From Gemmatimonadota bacterium (lineage in GTDB: Bacteria; Gemmatimonadota; Gemmatimonadetes; Gemmatimonadales; GWC2-71-9), in NCBI GenBank assembly GCA_025357945.1, contig JANYLJ010000056.1, positions 164,884 through 228,883 on the forward strand: 64,000 bases of DNA. Direction: 5' to 3'. Below the pieces are notes generated by a model. The model was not told the DNA's origin, ran no database searches, and was given only the letters and a program-made list of their open reading frames with translations. Position 1 is the stretch's first letter. Every line of letters begins with the position of its first letter. Shown one piece after another: positions 8,108 through 16,973 of this stretch. The position numbers and the translations under genes are program-made.

Positions 8108-9541
8108 ATGAGCAGGAAGGACCCTCCCGGAACGACATCGCGCCCCACCGTCCTGATCGTCGGTGCCGGGCTCGGCGGATGCGTGGTCGCCCATGCCCTT
8201 GCGGACACCCACGATGTGACGGTCGTCGAGTTGGGGGTCCTGGTCTCCGACATGCAGGCGCGGCTGAAGGACATCGGTGTGCCTGCACGTCTTGATCCCC
8301 ACGTGGGCGCCGGTCCCGGAGGGACGACTGCTCTCTGGCACAACGGGCTCATCGAAGTCAGTGAGAGTGTGTTTGACGAATGTTGGCCATTCCCGAAGTC
8401 CGAAATGGCACCCTGGTACGACGAGGCGTATCGGCTGCTCGGCGGCGTCGAACGATTCCTGGTTGAGGACGCCGGTGCGGCCTTGCGCGGGAAATTCCGT
8501 GAAGCGGGCCTTGCCGCAGACCAGATGCCCACCATGTTTATTCCGGCGCGTCGGCGCAATCTCTGGGAGACATTGAGCCTCCGTGACCGTGTGCGCTTCG
8601 TTCGTGGCGAGGTCACCCGGCTGGAGGTGGACGGCGGGAACCGGGTCCGGCAGGCTGTTGTAGCGACCGAGAACGGCGAACAGCGCCTGCAGGCCGACCT
8701 GTTCGTGCTGGCGGCGGTCGGCCTGGGAACGCCGGTCTTGCTGCAGGCGCTCGCCGATGAAGTCCCACTTCCGGCGTTGCGTCTTGCCGGGTGTTTCTAC
8801 GAGGACCACCCGATGGCGTTTGTCGGCCTCGTGACCCTGCGAGTTCCACTCTATCGCTTCTGGAATTATCGTGTCCCTCGCGCTGGGGGGAGTCTGCGCA
8901 TGCCGCTGGTGGTACACCATGACGGCTTGCAGGTATCCTTTCAGCTTCGGCCGGCGGTCAAGGAAGGCCAGCGGGAGAAGGTGGCCACGATGATCACGCA
9001 GCTCCGGAACAATCCCCTGAACCTGCTCAACTATTTCAGGGTTCTCCGGCACCCCGACGACCTGCTGGACATCCTCTCATATCGCTTCGGAATTCGCCTG
9101 CCGACTCGCCACTATTCACTACTGATGGTCGCGGAACAACCGCGGACGCCGGAACGCTCCGTCTCGAGCGAAGTCGACCCCGTTTCCGCGCAGCGATGGA
9201 TTACCAGGAACTGGCAGCTATCCGCGGCATACCTCTCGACATTGCGGAACGCAATCACGGGATTCATCGCCGGTCTGGGAAACATTGTGATCTCCTCACG
9301 AGTCTTTGCCAACTGGGACCAATCGCTTGATACGGCCGCCCATCATTCAGGTACGGCGCGCATGTCCGCCTCGGCCAGCGACGGTGTCTGCGACCGCAAT
9401 GCCCGGGTGCATGGCATGCAGAACCTCTTCGTGGCGGATGGTTCACTCCTGCCGGGAACCGGGATCGCCAATACCGGCCTGACGATCGCCGCGGCGGCGT
9501 TGCGTCTCGGACATCACCTCAAAGCCGGCCAGGGAGATTGA
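8108..9541 (+). CDS. GMC-family FAD oxidoreductase
   Basis: The protein of about 477 residues starts with the FAD-binding Rossmann motif VLIVGAGLGGCVVAHAL at residues 15-31. It ends with the GMC C-terminal domain: the HHSGTARM segment holding the catalytic histidine pair at about residues 412-413, then VHGMQNLFVADGSLLPGTG and a final helix. Relatives oxidise alcohols or sugars, often secondary hydroxyls. ATG at 8108 follows AGGC-poor sequence; an in-frame ATG at 8084 is an alternative. Codon use looks slightly less GC-extreme than in the flanking genes. The gene is bracketed by an intact and a broken copy of a small membrane protein gene, which suggests insertion together with duplication. 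Confidence 0.82.
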   Translation: MSRKDPPGTTSRPTVLIVGAGLGGCVVAHALADTHDVTVVELGVLVSDMQARLKDIGVPARLDPHVGAGPGGTTALWHNGLIEVSESVFDECWPFPKSEMAPWYDEAYRLLGGVERFLVEDAGAALRGKFREAGLAADQMPTMFIPARRRNLWETLSLRDRVRFVRGEVTRLEVDGGNRVRQAVVATENGEQRLQADLFVLAAVGLGTPVLLQALADEVPLPALRLAGCFYEDHPMAFVGLVTLRVPLYRFWNYRVPRAGGSLRMPLVVHHDGLQVSFQLRPAVKEGQREKVATMITQLRNNPLNLLNYFRVLRHPDDLLDILSYRFGIRLPTRHYSLLMVAEQPRTPERSVSSEVDPVSAQRWITRNWQLSAAYLSTLRNAITGFIAGLGNIVISSRVFANWDQSLDTAAHHSGTARMSASASDGVCDRNARVHGMQNLFVADGSLLPGTGIANTGLTIAAAALRLGHHLKAGQGD

Positions 9542-9625
9542 CGGACAGACGCACCCAGCCCTGCCTGCCGACGCGACCACCGGGCAACAGTTGCGATTCC
9601 GTTTCGACGGCGACCGGTGGCCGAC

Positions 9626-9819
9626 CTCGTTCGGCGTCCTGTTCGGACTCACGCTGTTCCTCGCCGCCATCGTCCTGGTGATCAAGGGCGTCGAGAACGT
9701 GGGACAGCACCTGCGGTAGCTGGCGGTGTACTTCCCGGGCTATCGCGTCACGACGGCGGACGCGTTCGTGGCATTCGTCCATGGTTTCGTGGTGGGCTAC
9801 GCCTTCGGCAAGCGGGTGA
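9626..9819 (+). pseudogene. Truncated copy of the small membrane protein gene at 7738-8046
   Basis: This stretch matches the central and C-terminal part of the gene at 7738-8046 at the nucleotide level. The translation runs SFGVLFGLTLFLA, then a loop ending GQHLR. A TAG at 9717-9719 then replaces the CTG codon of the intact copy, after which LAVYFPGYRVTTA continues in the same frame. The N-terminal coding part is strongly diverged and has no start. Beyond GYAFGK the sequence departs. It is therefore a decaying duplicate, not a second functional gene. Confidence 0.8.
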
Positions 9820-10090
9820 CAATAAAGCCTGCGGCGTCAAACCACCCCACTCGACACCATAGTTGCATCAACGCAACACGATTGCTGCGATCCGGCTTCA
9901 GTTGACCGCCACAGTCGTATGCAAGTCGTTGAAAAACAATGAGTTACCTACACATACTCAGGGTACGGGCCTTGCATCACACGCCATGACTGGCGCGCAG
10001 CCGTGGTCCGTGGTTCTGCGCGGCCCAGTGCTTTGCAGCGTACACCAAGCGTTGCCAACGGCCAAACTTTTATTGGACTGGAGACCGCGT
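9820..10090 (+). other. Non-coding interval upstream of a lipoprotein gene
   Basis: About 270 bases with lower GC than the surroundings separate the broken gene copy from the lipoprotein start at 10091. A possible promoter is TTGAAA near 9929 with CATACT 18 bases downstream, which would give a leader of more than 100 bases. A ribosome binding sequence GGAG lies seven bases before the ATG at 10091. Apart from these weak signals I see no repeat, RNA gene or coding region. Confidence 0.35.
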
Positions 10091-10951
10091 ATGACTCAGC
10101 AACAGCGCCGTAGCTTGGCGACCGCCTTGATCGCAGTGGTCGGGGCCGTCGTGACGGGATGCGGCAGCGCCGACAACGGCACCTCGCCGATCACGCTCAA
10201 GTCGCCCACCACCAGCTACCTGGTTGGCACCATCGTGACCGCCACCCCGAACCCGGAGCCGGCCAAGATCAAGCTCTGCAAGATCGGCAACGTGGACGGC
10301 ACATTCACGATCACTGCCACCGGCGGAAGCCCGAGCGTCATCGTCAGTCCAGTGACGGTAGCGGCGGGGACGTGTGTTGAGGTGGTCGATAACGCCGTCG
10401 ATGCCCAGGCGAACGTGACGATCACCGAGACGTCGGCCGGTTTGGTCAGCGACACCGCCCGGTTGAACGCCGTTCCCGGCAGCGTCGGGACCGTCCAGAC
10501 GTACACCGATGGTGTCACACCGTTGAACGTCAATACGTTCCATGGGTGGACCGTAGTGTACGTAAACTTTGTGGCGCCGCCGGCCAGCACGCAGGGCTGC
10601 AGCCCGGGTTACTGGAAGAACCACACCGCGGCCGGCAAGTGGCCTTCGCCTTATACCCCGGGCACGACCTTCAGCTCGGTGTTCGGAGCAACCAACAATC
10701 CATTCGGCACCAAGACGCTGCTTCAGGTCCTGCAGACCGGCGGCGGCGGAATCACGGCGCTTGGACGGCAGACGGTTAGTGCCTTGCTGAACGCACAGGC
10801 GCTGGGAGCGGCAAACTTCGGCATCGATGCGGCGACGGTGATCAGCGACTTTGACGCTGTATACCCCGGCACCAGCGCGGCTCAACAGACGCTGCAGACC
10901 TACTTCGAATCGCTGACCGACGTCAACGGGCGAGTCTGTCCGCTCAACTGA
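10091..10951 (+). CDS. Secreted lipoprotein with a C-terminal SPGYWKNH segment
   Basis: The 286-residue protein has a lipoprotein signal (charged start, hydrophobic run, VVTGCGS with the lipid-modified Cys at residue 24), so it is likely anchored in a membrane after Lsp processing. Residues 25-165 are rich in Thr, Val and Pro and look like one or two beta-sandwich repeats. Residues 170-178 read CSPGYWKNH. This hallmark occurs in many secreted bacterial proteins of unknown function and is followed here by aromatic and Gly-rich sequence and a C-terminal Cys (CPLN). The ATG has a GGAG ribosome site. It stands alone, with hairpin terminators immediately downstream. Role unknown, presumably cell surface. 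Confidence 0.7.
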   Translation: MTQQQRRSLATALIAVVGAVVTGCGSADNGTSPITLKSPTTSYLVGTIVTATPNPEPAKIKLCKIGNVDGTFTITATGGSPSVIVSPVTVAAGTCVEVVDNAVDAQANVTITETSAGLVSDTARLNAVPGSVGTVQTYTDGVTPLNVNTFHGWTVVYVNFVAPPASTQGCSPGYWKNHTAAGKWPSPYTPGTTFSSVFGATNNPFGTKTLLQVLQTGGGGITALGRQTVSALLNAQALGAANFGIDAATVISDFDAVYPGTSAAQQTLQTYFESLTDVNGRVCPLN

Positions 10952-10963
10952 CGGAATCCTGAC

Positions 10964-10986
10964 CTGCCGGTCGAACTGACCGGCAG
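10964..10986 (+). terminator. Perfect 9-bp hairpin just after the lipoprotein stop
   Basis: CTGCCGGTC and GACCGGCAG form a perfect stem around a GAACT loop 13 bases after the stop codon. There is no T-run, so it may slow polymerase, protect the 3' end, or act together with the larger hairpin at 11005. Confidence 0.5.
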
Positions 10987-11004
10987 CCGCAGCAAGAAAG
11001 GCAC

Positions 11005-11044
11005 GACGAAGCCCCGCCCTTGATCACGAGGGCGGGGCTTCGTC
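11005..11044. terminator. Bidirectional intrinsic-type terminator between convergent genes
   Basis: A perfect 16-bp stem (11005-11020 with 11029-11044) encloses the eight-base loop TGATCACG. It lies between the forward lipoprotein gene and the reverse amidohydrolase gene that ends at 11048. The A-rich and T-rich flanks are short, but the stem is strong and symmetrical, so it can serve both directions. Confidence 0.8.
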
Positions 11045-11047
11045 GCC

Positions 11048-12283
11048 TCAGTGGACCCGCCGCCCGCCTGACCATGTCGCCGCAACATCGGCGGTGCCGC
11101 TCGCCAGGACCGCGTCCGCGGGCGACGTCGCGGCGGGGATGCGAATGGCAGTCATGTCGGCCCACTTACCCACCGCAAGGCTGCCGCAACTCGTCTCAAG
11201 TCCGAGCGCTTCGGCGCCACCCAGGGTGAGCGCCCGCACCGTCTCGGCCGCGCTCCAGCCAGTGAGTTTCCGCGCTTCGCGCGCTTCGGCAATGAGATCG
11301 AGCGGCGACACGCTGACCTCCGAGTCGGTGCCGATGCCGATACGAAGGCCGTGGTCGACGTAACGTGCGACCGGAGCGTCGACGTGGTGGTGACGTCGAT
11401 TGCTCCGCGGGCAATGTGCGACGGCGACGCCACGACGGACCATGATCGCGGTGTCGGCAACGTCGGTGTGGATGGCATGGGCGCAGAGGGTACGCGGCGT
11501 CAGCACACCATGGCGATCGAGCCAGGCGATCGGCGAAATCGCCTCGTCGCTGACTCGCTCAACGCCGCGGGCGCGGAGCGCCTCGGCAAAGATGCCGGTG
11601 AAGTCGCGCAGCAACGCTGATTCGTCTGCGGGTTCAGCCACATGGACGCCGATCGGCACGCCGTGCGAACGGGCGAGATCGCTGACGGCCCGATAGAGTG
11701 GTCCGCTCACGGTGTACGGCGCGTGGGGTGACACACCGACCTGGACCCGACCGGTGGCGTGCCTGGCGAGACGGTCGAGTTGGCGGGAGAATCGTTTCAT
11801 CACCACCGGCGTCTCTTCCGTATGCATGTCGAACGCCTCGTGGTGCGCGATCCCGTTCGCCCCCAACTCGTGCATCGCCGCGATCACCGAGCCGGTGTTA
11901 CCCATGTCGCAGATGGTGGTGACGCCGGCGGCCCAGCATTCCCGAATGCCGCGTGACGCCGCGTGAAAGAAGTCTTCGTCGGTACGCGTCGCCTTGAGGG
12001 CGATGATGTGCTTGATCCACTCCCAGAAGTCCGCTTCCTCGGCCATGCCGGCGAAGCCGGTGAGTTCGAGATGGGTGTGGCTGTTGACCAGACCGGGGAG
12101 GAGGACGGCGTCTTCGAAACGCTGGATCAGGGCGTCCGGCGGGACGGGCACCGCAGCATCCGGCCCGATCGCGGCAATGCGGCCGCGCTCGTCGATCAGC
12201 ACGGCCCCATCGGCGATGGGTGGTGCATCGACCGGCAGCAGCCACGGTGCGGCGAGCCGCAGGCCGGCCAACCGCAGGTTCAG
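11048..12283 (-). CDS. Metal-dependent amidohydrolase (aminohydrolase/deaminase type)
   Basis: The protein of about 411 residues belongs to the amidohydrolase superfamily. The metal-binding H69-x-H71 is in NSHTHLE, further ligand histidines are in SPHAPYT, GVHVAEP and CAHAIHTD, and the final metal aspartate is in GIGTDSEVSVSPLDL. The AHCPRSNRRHHH segment resembles deaminases acting on adenosyl or futalosine-type substrates. Aminodeoxyfutalosine deaminase of menaquinone synthesis is a candidate, but S-adenosylhomocysteine-type or other deaminases cannot be excluded. The start is uncertain. CTG at 12283 overlaps the upstream stop (CTGA) and preserves the first beta strand; TTG at 12271 is the alternative. 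It is translationally coupled to the penicillin-binding protein gene. Confidence 0.75.
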   Translation of the reverse strand: MNLRLAGLRLAAPWLLPVDAPPIADGAVLIDERGRIAAIGPDAAVPVPPDALIQRFEDAVLLPGLVNSHTHLELTGFAGMAEEADFWEWIKHIIALKATRTDEDFFHAASRGIRECWAAGVTTICDMGNTGSVIAAMHELGANGIAHHEAFDMHTEETPVVMKRFSRQLDRLARHATGRVQVGVSPHAPYTVSGPLYRAVSDLARSHGVPIGVHVAEPADESALLRDFTGIFAEALRARGVERVSDEAISPIAWLDRHGVLTPRTLCAHAIHTDVADTAIMVRRGVAVAHCPRSNRRHHHVDAPVARYVDHGLRIGIGTDSEVSVSPLDLIAEAREARKLTGWSAAETVRALTLGGAEALGLETSCGSLAVGKWADMTAIRIPAATSPADAVLASGTADVAATWSGGRRVH

Positions 12284-14457
12284 TTGCCGCCTCCGCTGCC
12301 GGGGCGGAATGGCGAATGAATCGGGCAGAACTCCTTCGGTTCGGTGCCCTTGGCGAACATCCGCGTCTCCCGAAGGTTGGCCGGACAGAATGGCGTGGCG
12401 CGGAGACCGTTGGTCTTGTCCACTTCGACCGCAATGGAATCCGTCGCGAGGACCCAGTCGCCGGGATTGTTCCGGCGCTGGTAGATCTCCGCCATCATCG
12501 CCTTCCACGCGGGTGCCGCGAGCTTGGCGCCCTGCGCGTTCTTCATGATCGGCTGCGGGTTGTCGAAACCCATCCACACACCGGCGACCAGGTCCCTGGT
12601 GAAGCCGATGAACCAGACGTCACGGTATTCGCTGGTGGTACCGGTCTTCCCGCCGGCGGGAATCCGGAAGCCGGCGTTGTACACTGACGAGGCGCCGGTG
12701 CCGTACCGCACGACGCCCACGAGCGCCTGGTTCATCGTGAACGCGGTGGTCGGGTCGAGGACCGGAATGGGTGCTGTCGCCTGCGGCGACCAGATGTTCT
12801 TGCCGTTCTTGTCTTCCACCCGGAGGATCGCGTTCGGCACCACACGTGGGCCGAGATTGGCGAACACGCTGTAGCCGGCGATGAGTTCGATCGGGTGCAG
12901 GGCCGCCGATCCGAGGAAGATCGAAGGGACCGCGTCGGTTTCGTCCCGCAAGGTGGTGATCCCGAACTTGCGCGCTTCGTCGACGACGGCCTGCGGCCCG
13001 ACGGTCATTCCGACGTGCACGGCAATGGTGTTCTTCGACTGCCAGAGGCCCTGTCGTACCGTCAGCGTCGAATCGCTGTAGTGCTGTTCGTAGTTCCGCG
13101 GTACCCACGGGTCCTGATTGGGGCCGAGCTGCACCGGGAACGCGGCATCGTGAAAGGTCTGGTCCAGCGACAGGCCGGCTTGCACGGCGGTGGTGTACAC
13201 GATTGGCTTGAAGCTCGAGCCCGGCTGCCGGAGTGCCTGCGTCATGCGATTGAACTTGGAATCGCCGAAGTCGCGGCCGCCGACCAGCGCAATGATGTTG
13301 CCAGTCTTCGCCTCGAGCACCACCGCGCCGCCCTGCAGATACGGCGTCTCGCTGCGCTCGAGGTCGTCGTCCGACTTCTTCTCCATGTAGTCGCGGTAGG
13401 ACTGGTGCGTGAACCGGCCGACGCCGGTAATGCCATTCGCTTCGATCTTTTCGAGCTGCACATTCAGTGCGGTCACGGCCGCCTGCTGGGCGTCGAGATC
13501 GAGTGTGGTATAGATGCGCAAGCCGCCGGTATACACCTCGCTGCCAAACTTCGCCTGGACGATCTGGCGCACGTATTCGACGAAATACTCCGCCACATCC
13601 TGATAGTCGCTGCGCGCCGACAGGGTCAGCGGAAAGGCCTTCCATCCCTCGGCTTCTTCCGTCGTCAGGTTGCCGGCGTCGCGCATCGCTTCGATCACGA
13701 CGTTGCGGCGTCGCACGGCCGACGTCGGATGCTTGCGCGGGTTGTAGGTCTCCGGCGCCTTCGCCAGCGCCGCCAGGCTGGCGGCTTCCGCGACATTGAC
13801 ATCGCTCGCCGACTTGCCGAAATAGCGTCGCGCGGCAGCCTCGACGCCGTAGGCGCCGTTGCCGAGGTTGATCTTGTTCAGGTAGAGCTCGAGGATCTGG
13901 CTCTTGGTGAACTTCTTCTCCAGGGCCAGGGCCACCCGGATCTCGCGGATCTTTCGCGGGATCCCTTTGATGCCCCGGATCTGCCGGTTGATTTCCTCGG
14001 GAAAAAGGTTGCCGGCGAGCTGCATCGTGATGGTCGAGAAGCCCTGACTCAGGCCGTGGAGGAACACGATGTTCTTGAGCGTGCCGAAGAAGCGGACCCA
14101 GTCCACGCCGTGATGTTGATAGAACCGCTTGTCCTCGATCGCCAGGAAGGCGGCGGGCACCGCCGGCGACATCGACGTGAGTGACAGCACGGTCCGGCGG
14201 GTGGTGCCGAAATCGCTGATCTGCCGGCCATCGGCGGCGTAAATCCGGGACGCCTGGTCCTCGTTATTGCCGTTGATGCCCGAGATGGCGGGGCAGCGGT
14301 CGTTGGCGCAGGCACGCGTCCACACGCCGATCAGCAGGAAGGCGAAAAACACCGTCCCGCCGAGGAGGGTGAGTCCGACATTGCGGCGATTACGGGGGTT
14401 CTGCCAGAAACCGCGGATGCGGGCCATACGGGAAGATGTCGGTCCAGCCATGGGCAT
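12280..14457 (-). CDS. Class A penicillin-binding protein (transglycosylase-transpeptidase)
   Basis: This is a bifunctional peptidoglycan synthase of about 725 residues. After a basic cytoplasmic tail and one transmembrane helix (LTLLGGTVFFAFLLIGVW) comes the GT51 glycosyltransferase domain with the catalytic glutamate in AIEDKRFYQHHGVDW. The transpeptidase domain has the serine motif SSFK (in QPGSSFKPIVY), the SxN-like motif in WQSKNTIAVHV and the KTGTT motif. It polymerises glycan strands and cross-links them in the periplasm. The upstream in-frame GTG at 14517 would touch tyrS, so the ATG at 14457 is preferred; this leaves about 60 bases for divergent promoters. The gene symbol mrcA/pbp1A would be a guess. 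Confidence 0.92.
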   Translation of the reverse strand: MPMAGPTSSRMARIRGFWQNPRNRRNVGLTLLGGTVFFAFLLIGVWTRACANDRCPAISGINGNNEDQASRIYAADGRQISDFGTTRRTVLSLTSMSPAVPAAFLAIEDKRFYQHHGVDWVRFFGTLKNIVFLHGLSQGFSTITMQLAGNLFPEEINRQIRGIKGIPRKIREIRVALALEKKFTKSQILELYLNKINLGNGAYGVEAAARRYFGKSASDVNVAEAASLAALAKAPETYNPRKHPTSAVRRRNVVIEAMRDAGNLTTEEAEGWKAFPLTLSARSDYQDVAEYFVEYVRQIVQAKFGSEVYTGGLRIYTTLDLDAQQAAVTALNVQLEKIEANGITGVGRFTHQSYRDYMEKKSDDDLERSETPYLQGGAVVLEAKTGNIIALVGGRDFGDSKFNRMTQALRQPGSSFKPIVYTTAVQAGLSLDQTFHDAAFPVQLGPNQDPWVPRNYEQHYSDSTLTVRQGLWQSKNTIAVHVGMTVGPQAVVDEARKFGITTLRDETDAVPSIFLGSAALHPIELIAGYSVFANLGPRVVPNAILRVEDKNGKNIWSPQATAPIPVLDPTTAFTMNQALVGVVRYGTGASSVYNAGFRIPAGGKTGTTSEYRDVWFIGFTRDLVAGVWMGFDNPQPIMKNAQGAKLAAPAWKAMMAEIYQRRNNPGDWVLATDSIAVEVDKTNGLRATPFCPANLRETRMFAKGTEPKEFCPIHSPFRPGSGGGN

Positions 14458-14519
14458 GAAGCTATCCGGGCGGTGGTCGGGTTGCACGGGTGACGCGGCC
14501 GGCGGCATCTTGAGCACAG

Positions 14520-15806
14520 ATGCCGACTCTCCTTGATGTGCTCTCCAGCCGCGGAATGCTGCACGACGCGACGGCCGACCTCGGCCCCCGGTTGGCGGCG
14601 GGGCCGATCACGGGCTACGTCGGCTTCGATCCCACGGCGGACTCGCTCCACATTGGATCCCTGATGCCAGTGATGGCGCTCGCCTGGCTGCAGCGACTGG
14701 GCGGCCGGCCGCTGGTGCTCATTGGCAGCGGGACCGGCATGATCGGCGACCCATCGGGGAAGCGGGCCGAACGGCAGATGCTCTCCGCAGAGGCGATCAG
14801 TGCGAATGCATCCGCGATTCGCTCGCAGCTGTCGCGATTCCTGGATTTCGGCAGCGGGCCAACCGGCGCGCAAATGTTCGACAACGCCGCGTGGCTGGCG
14901 CCGCTCTACCTGCTCGAGTTCCTGCGCGACGTGGGCAAGCATTTTACCGTCAACTACATGCTGCAGAAGGACTCGGTGAGGTCGCGGATGGAGACCGGGA
15001 TCTCGTTCACCGAGTTCTCCTACATGCTGATCCAGGCCTACGACTTTACCGAGTTGGCAAAGATCGCCGGCTGCGAGCTGCAGCTCGGCGGCAGCGACCA
15101 GTGGGGCAACATCACCGCCGGCATCGAGCTCGGTGCGCGACGCGATGGCCGCAAGCTGCACGGTGCGGTGTTGCCGCTGCTCACCACAGCGTCGGGTGCC
15201 AAGTTCGGGAAAACCGAAGCGGGCAACGTCTGGCTCGATCCCGCGAAGACGTCGCCGTATGCGTTTCACCAATTCTGGTTGCAGGTCGACGACGCCGACG
15301 TGGAGCAGTTGCTCAGGTACCTGACGTTTATCGAGCTCGACGAGATCGCAGCACTGATGCGCCAGCACGCCGGTGATCGCGCAGAGCGGCTACCGCAGCG
15401 CCGGCTGGCGGATGAGGTCACTACACGGGTGCATGGCGCCGACGCGGTGCGTCGCGCCACCGACGCTGCGCGAATCCTGTTCGGCGCTGGCGATGTACGC
15501 GATGCCGACCCGGCGACCCTGGCCGTCGTGGCGAACGAGGTGCCGGCCACCGACGTCACGCGCGGTGAACTCGATGCCGGGATTCCGATCACCGATGCGT
15601 TGCATCGCAGCGGACTGGCAACGTCCAAGGCCGAGGCGCGGCGCGGTCTCGCGGGAGCCGGGTTTTCGGTCAACGGCGTGATCGCGACCGAGTCGCGGGT
15701 GATCACTGCGGCGGACCTGCTCTCGGGCGAGATCGTGCTGCTACGAAAGGGCAAGCGCAACTGGGCCGTGCTCCGAGCAGGCGGCGAGGGCTGGTCGGCG
15801 AGGTGA
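14520..15806 (+). CDS. tyrS: Tyrosyl-tRNA synthetase
   Basis: The 428-residue protein charges tRNA-Tyr with tyrosine in the cytoplasm. Class I signatures are present: the HIGH-type motif as HIGS at residues 44-47 and the KMSKS-type loop as KFGKT at residue 228. Between them are YMLIQAYDF and [10 protein letters not shown], both diagnostic for TyrRS. The C-terminal 70 residues form an S4-like RNA-binding domain ([18 protein letters not shown]). Length fits the bacterial family. It is divergently oriented from the penicillin-binding protein gene and seems to be transcribed alone. Confidence 0.97.
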   Translation: MPTLLDVLSSRGMLHDATADLGPRLAAGPITGYVGFDPTADSLHIGSLMPVMALAWLQRLGGRPLVLIGSGTGMIGDPSGKRAERQMLSAEAISANASAIRSQLSRFLDFGSGPTGAQMFDNAAWLAPLYLLEFLRDVGKHFTVNYMLQKDSVRSRMETGISFTEFSYMLIQAYDFTELAKIAGCELQLGGSDQWGNITAGIELGARRDGRKLHGAVLPLLTTASGAKFGKTEAGNVWLDPAKTSPYAFHQFWLQVDDADVEQLLRYLTFIELDEIAALMRQHAGDRAERLPQRRLADEVTTRVHGADAVRRATDAARILFGAGDVRDADPATLAVVANEVPATDVTRGELDAGIPITDALHRSGLATSKAEARRGLAGAGFSVNGVIATESRVITAADLLSGEIVLLRKGKRNWAVLRAGGEGWSAR

Positions 15807-15891
15807 TTCGCCCTGCACCGCCAGCTCTGCCTGCCGATACTGCCCCAAGGCAAATCATTCGCCTGAACCTGTCCGCCCCGAATGCAGGTAT

Positions 15892-16866
15892 ATGATCCGT
15901 CCCCATGTCGCGGCCAGCCTGATCGCACTATTCGGCGTTGCCCTCGGTTGTGACGCCCCGACGGGTCGCACCGATCCGCTCGTACCGCTCCCGCCACCTG
16001 GCATTCAACCAGACCTCGGCTTGAACGCCGACCTGCACGGGAAGCAGATCTTTCCGGTCAACGACCTGTGGAATCAGCCGATCGACACGGCGCAGGTCGA
16101 GCCGAGTTCGGCGCTGATCCTGGGCACCATCGGCCTGACCAAGCCACTGCACCCCGACTTCGGCGCCAATTGGTCGGGTGGACCGTTCGGGATTGCCTAC
16201 GTCGTGGTGGACAACAGCACGCCGCGGTTCACCGTTCCTTTTACGTACGCCGACGAAAGCGATCGGGGTCCCTACCCGGTCCCGGCGAATCCGCCGATCG
16301 AGCCAGGCGACGGCCACCTGCTGGTGATCAACCGCAGTGAATGGAAGCTCTACGAGCTGTTCGCACTTTCACCCAGCGGTTCCGGCGGATGGAACGCGGG
16401 ATCGGGGGCGATCTTCGACCTGACCACCAACACGCAACGACCGGCCGGGTGGACGTCGGCCGATGCCGCTGGCCTGCCGATCCTGCCGGGATTGGTGCGG
16501 TACGACGAGGTGTACCAGCGGGGCGAGATCGACCACGCGCTCCGGTTCACCGTGCAGCGCACCCGTGCGTCGTATGTGGCACCGGCGAGTCACGTGGCGA
16601 GTTCACTGGCCGGCCTGCAGTATGCCCCGATGGGGACGCGGGTCCGGCTCAAGGCCGGCTTCGACATCTCCCACTATCCGGCACCGGCGCAGGTGATCCT
16701 GCAGGCGCTCAAGAAGTACGGCATGATCGTGGCCGACAATGGCAGCGACTTCTACCTGTCCGGCACGGCGGATGCCCGCTGGAACGATGATGTGAACAAC
16801 TCGCTGAAACAGGTGAAGGCGGGTGACTTCGAAGTGGTGCGGCTGAGCGGGGTGATCACCCCATAA
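15892..16866 (+). CDS. Lipoprotein of unknown function
   Basis: A 324-residue protein starts with a lipoprotein signal peptide (LIALFGVALGC, lipidated Cys at residue 20), so it should be membrane anchored outside the cytoplasm. The mature part is globular, with FPVNDLWNQPID near residue 50, GHLLVINRSEWKLYEL in the middle, and a conserved-looking HALRFTVQRTRASYVAP segment near residue 222. I do not recognise a named domain. The composition (many Gly, Pro and aromatic residues, predicted beta strands) would suit a carbohydrate-binding or hydrolase-like fold, but no catalytic motif can be assigned. It is a single gene, with the Wzm/Wzt exporter starting about 110 bases downstream. Confidence 0.7.
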   Translation: MIRPHVAASLIALFGVALGCDAPTGRTDPLVPLPPPGIQPDLGLNADLHGKQIFPVNDLWNQPIDTAQVEPSSALILGTIGLTKPLHPDFGANWSGGPFGIAYVVVDNSTPRFTVPFTYADESDRGPYPVPANPPIEPGDGHLLVINRSEWKLYELFALSPSGSGGWNAGSGAIFDLTTNTQRPAGWTSADAAGLPILPGLVRYDEVYQRGEIDHALRFTVQRTRASYVAPASHVASSLAGLQYAPMGTRVRLKAGFDISHYPAPAQVILQALKKYGMIVADNGSDFYLSGTADARWNDDVNNSLKQVKAGDFEVVRLSGVITP

Positions 16867-16899
16867 CCGCATGATTTGTTTCCGACGCCACGTTCTCCC

Positions 16900-16925
16900 G
16901 ATATATTGCCCCGTTGCACCCGGCG
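16900..16925 (+). promoter_or_regulatory. Possible promoter -10 region before wzm
   Basis: The sequence GATATATTG stands out as AT-rich in a GC-rich context about 70 bases before the permease start, with TTGTTT roughly 20 bases upstream. Spacing is not ideal, so this is only a candidate for the promoter of the wzm-wzt operon. Confidence 0.3.
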
Positions 16926-16973
16926 CGCATCGCGCGTGTGGACGCCTCATGAACCCAGCTGCCCCAAGGCCTG

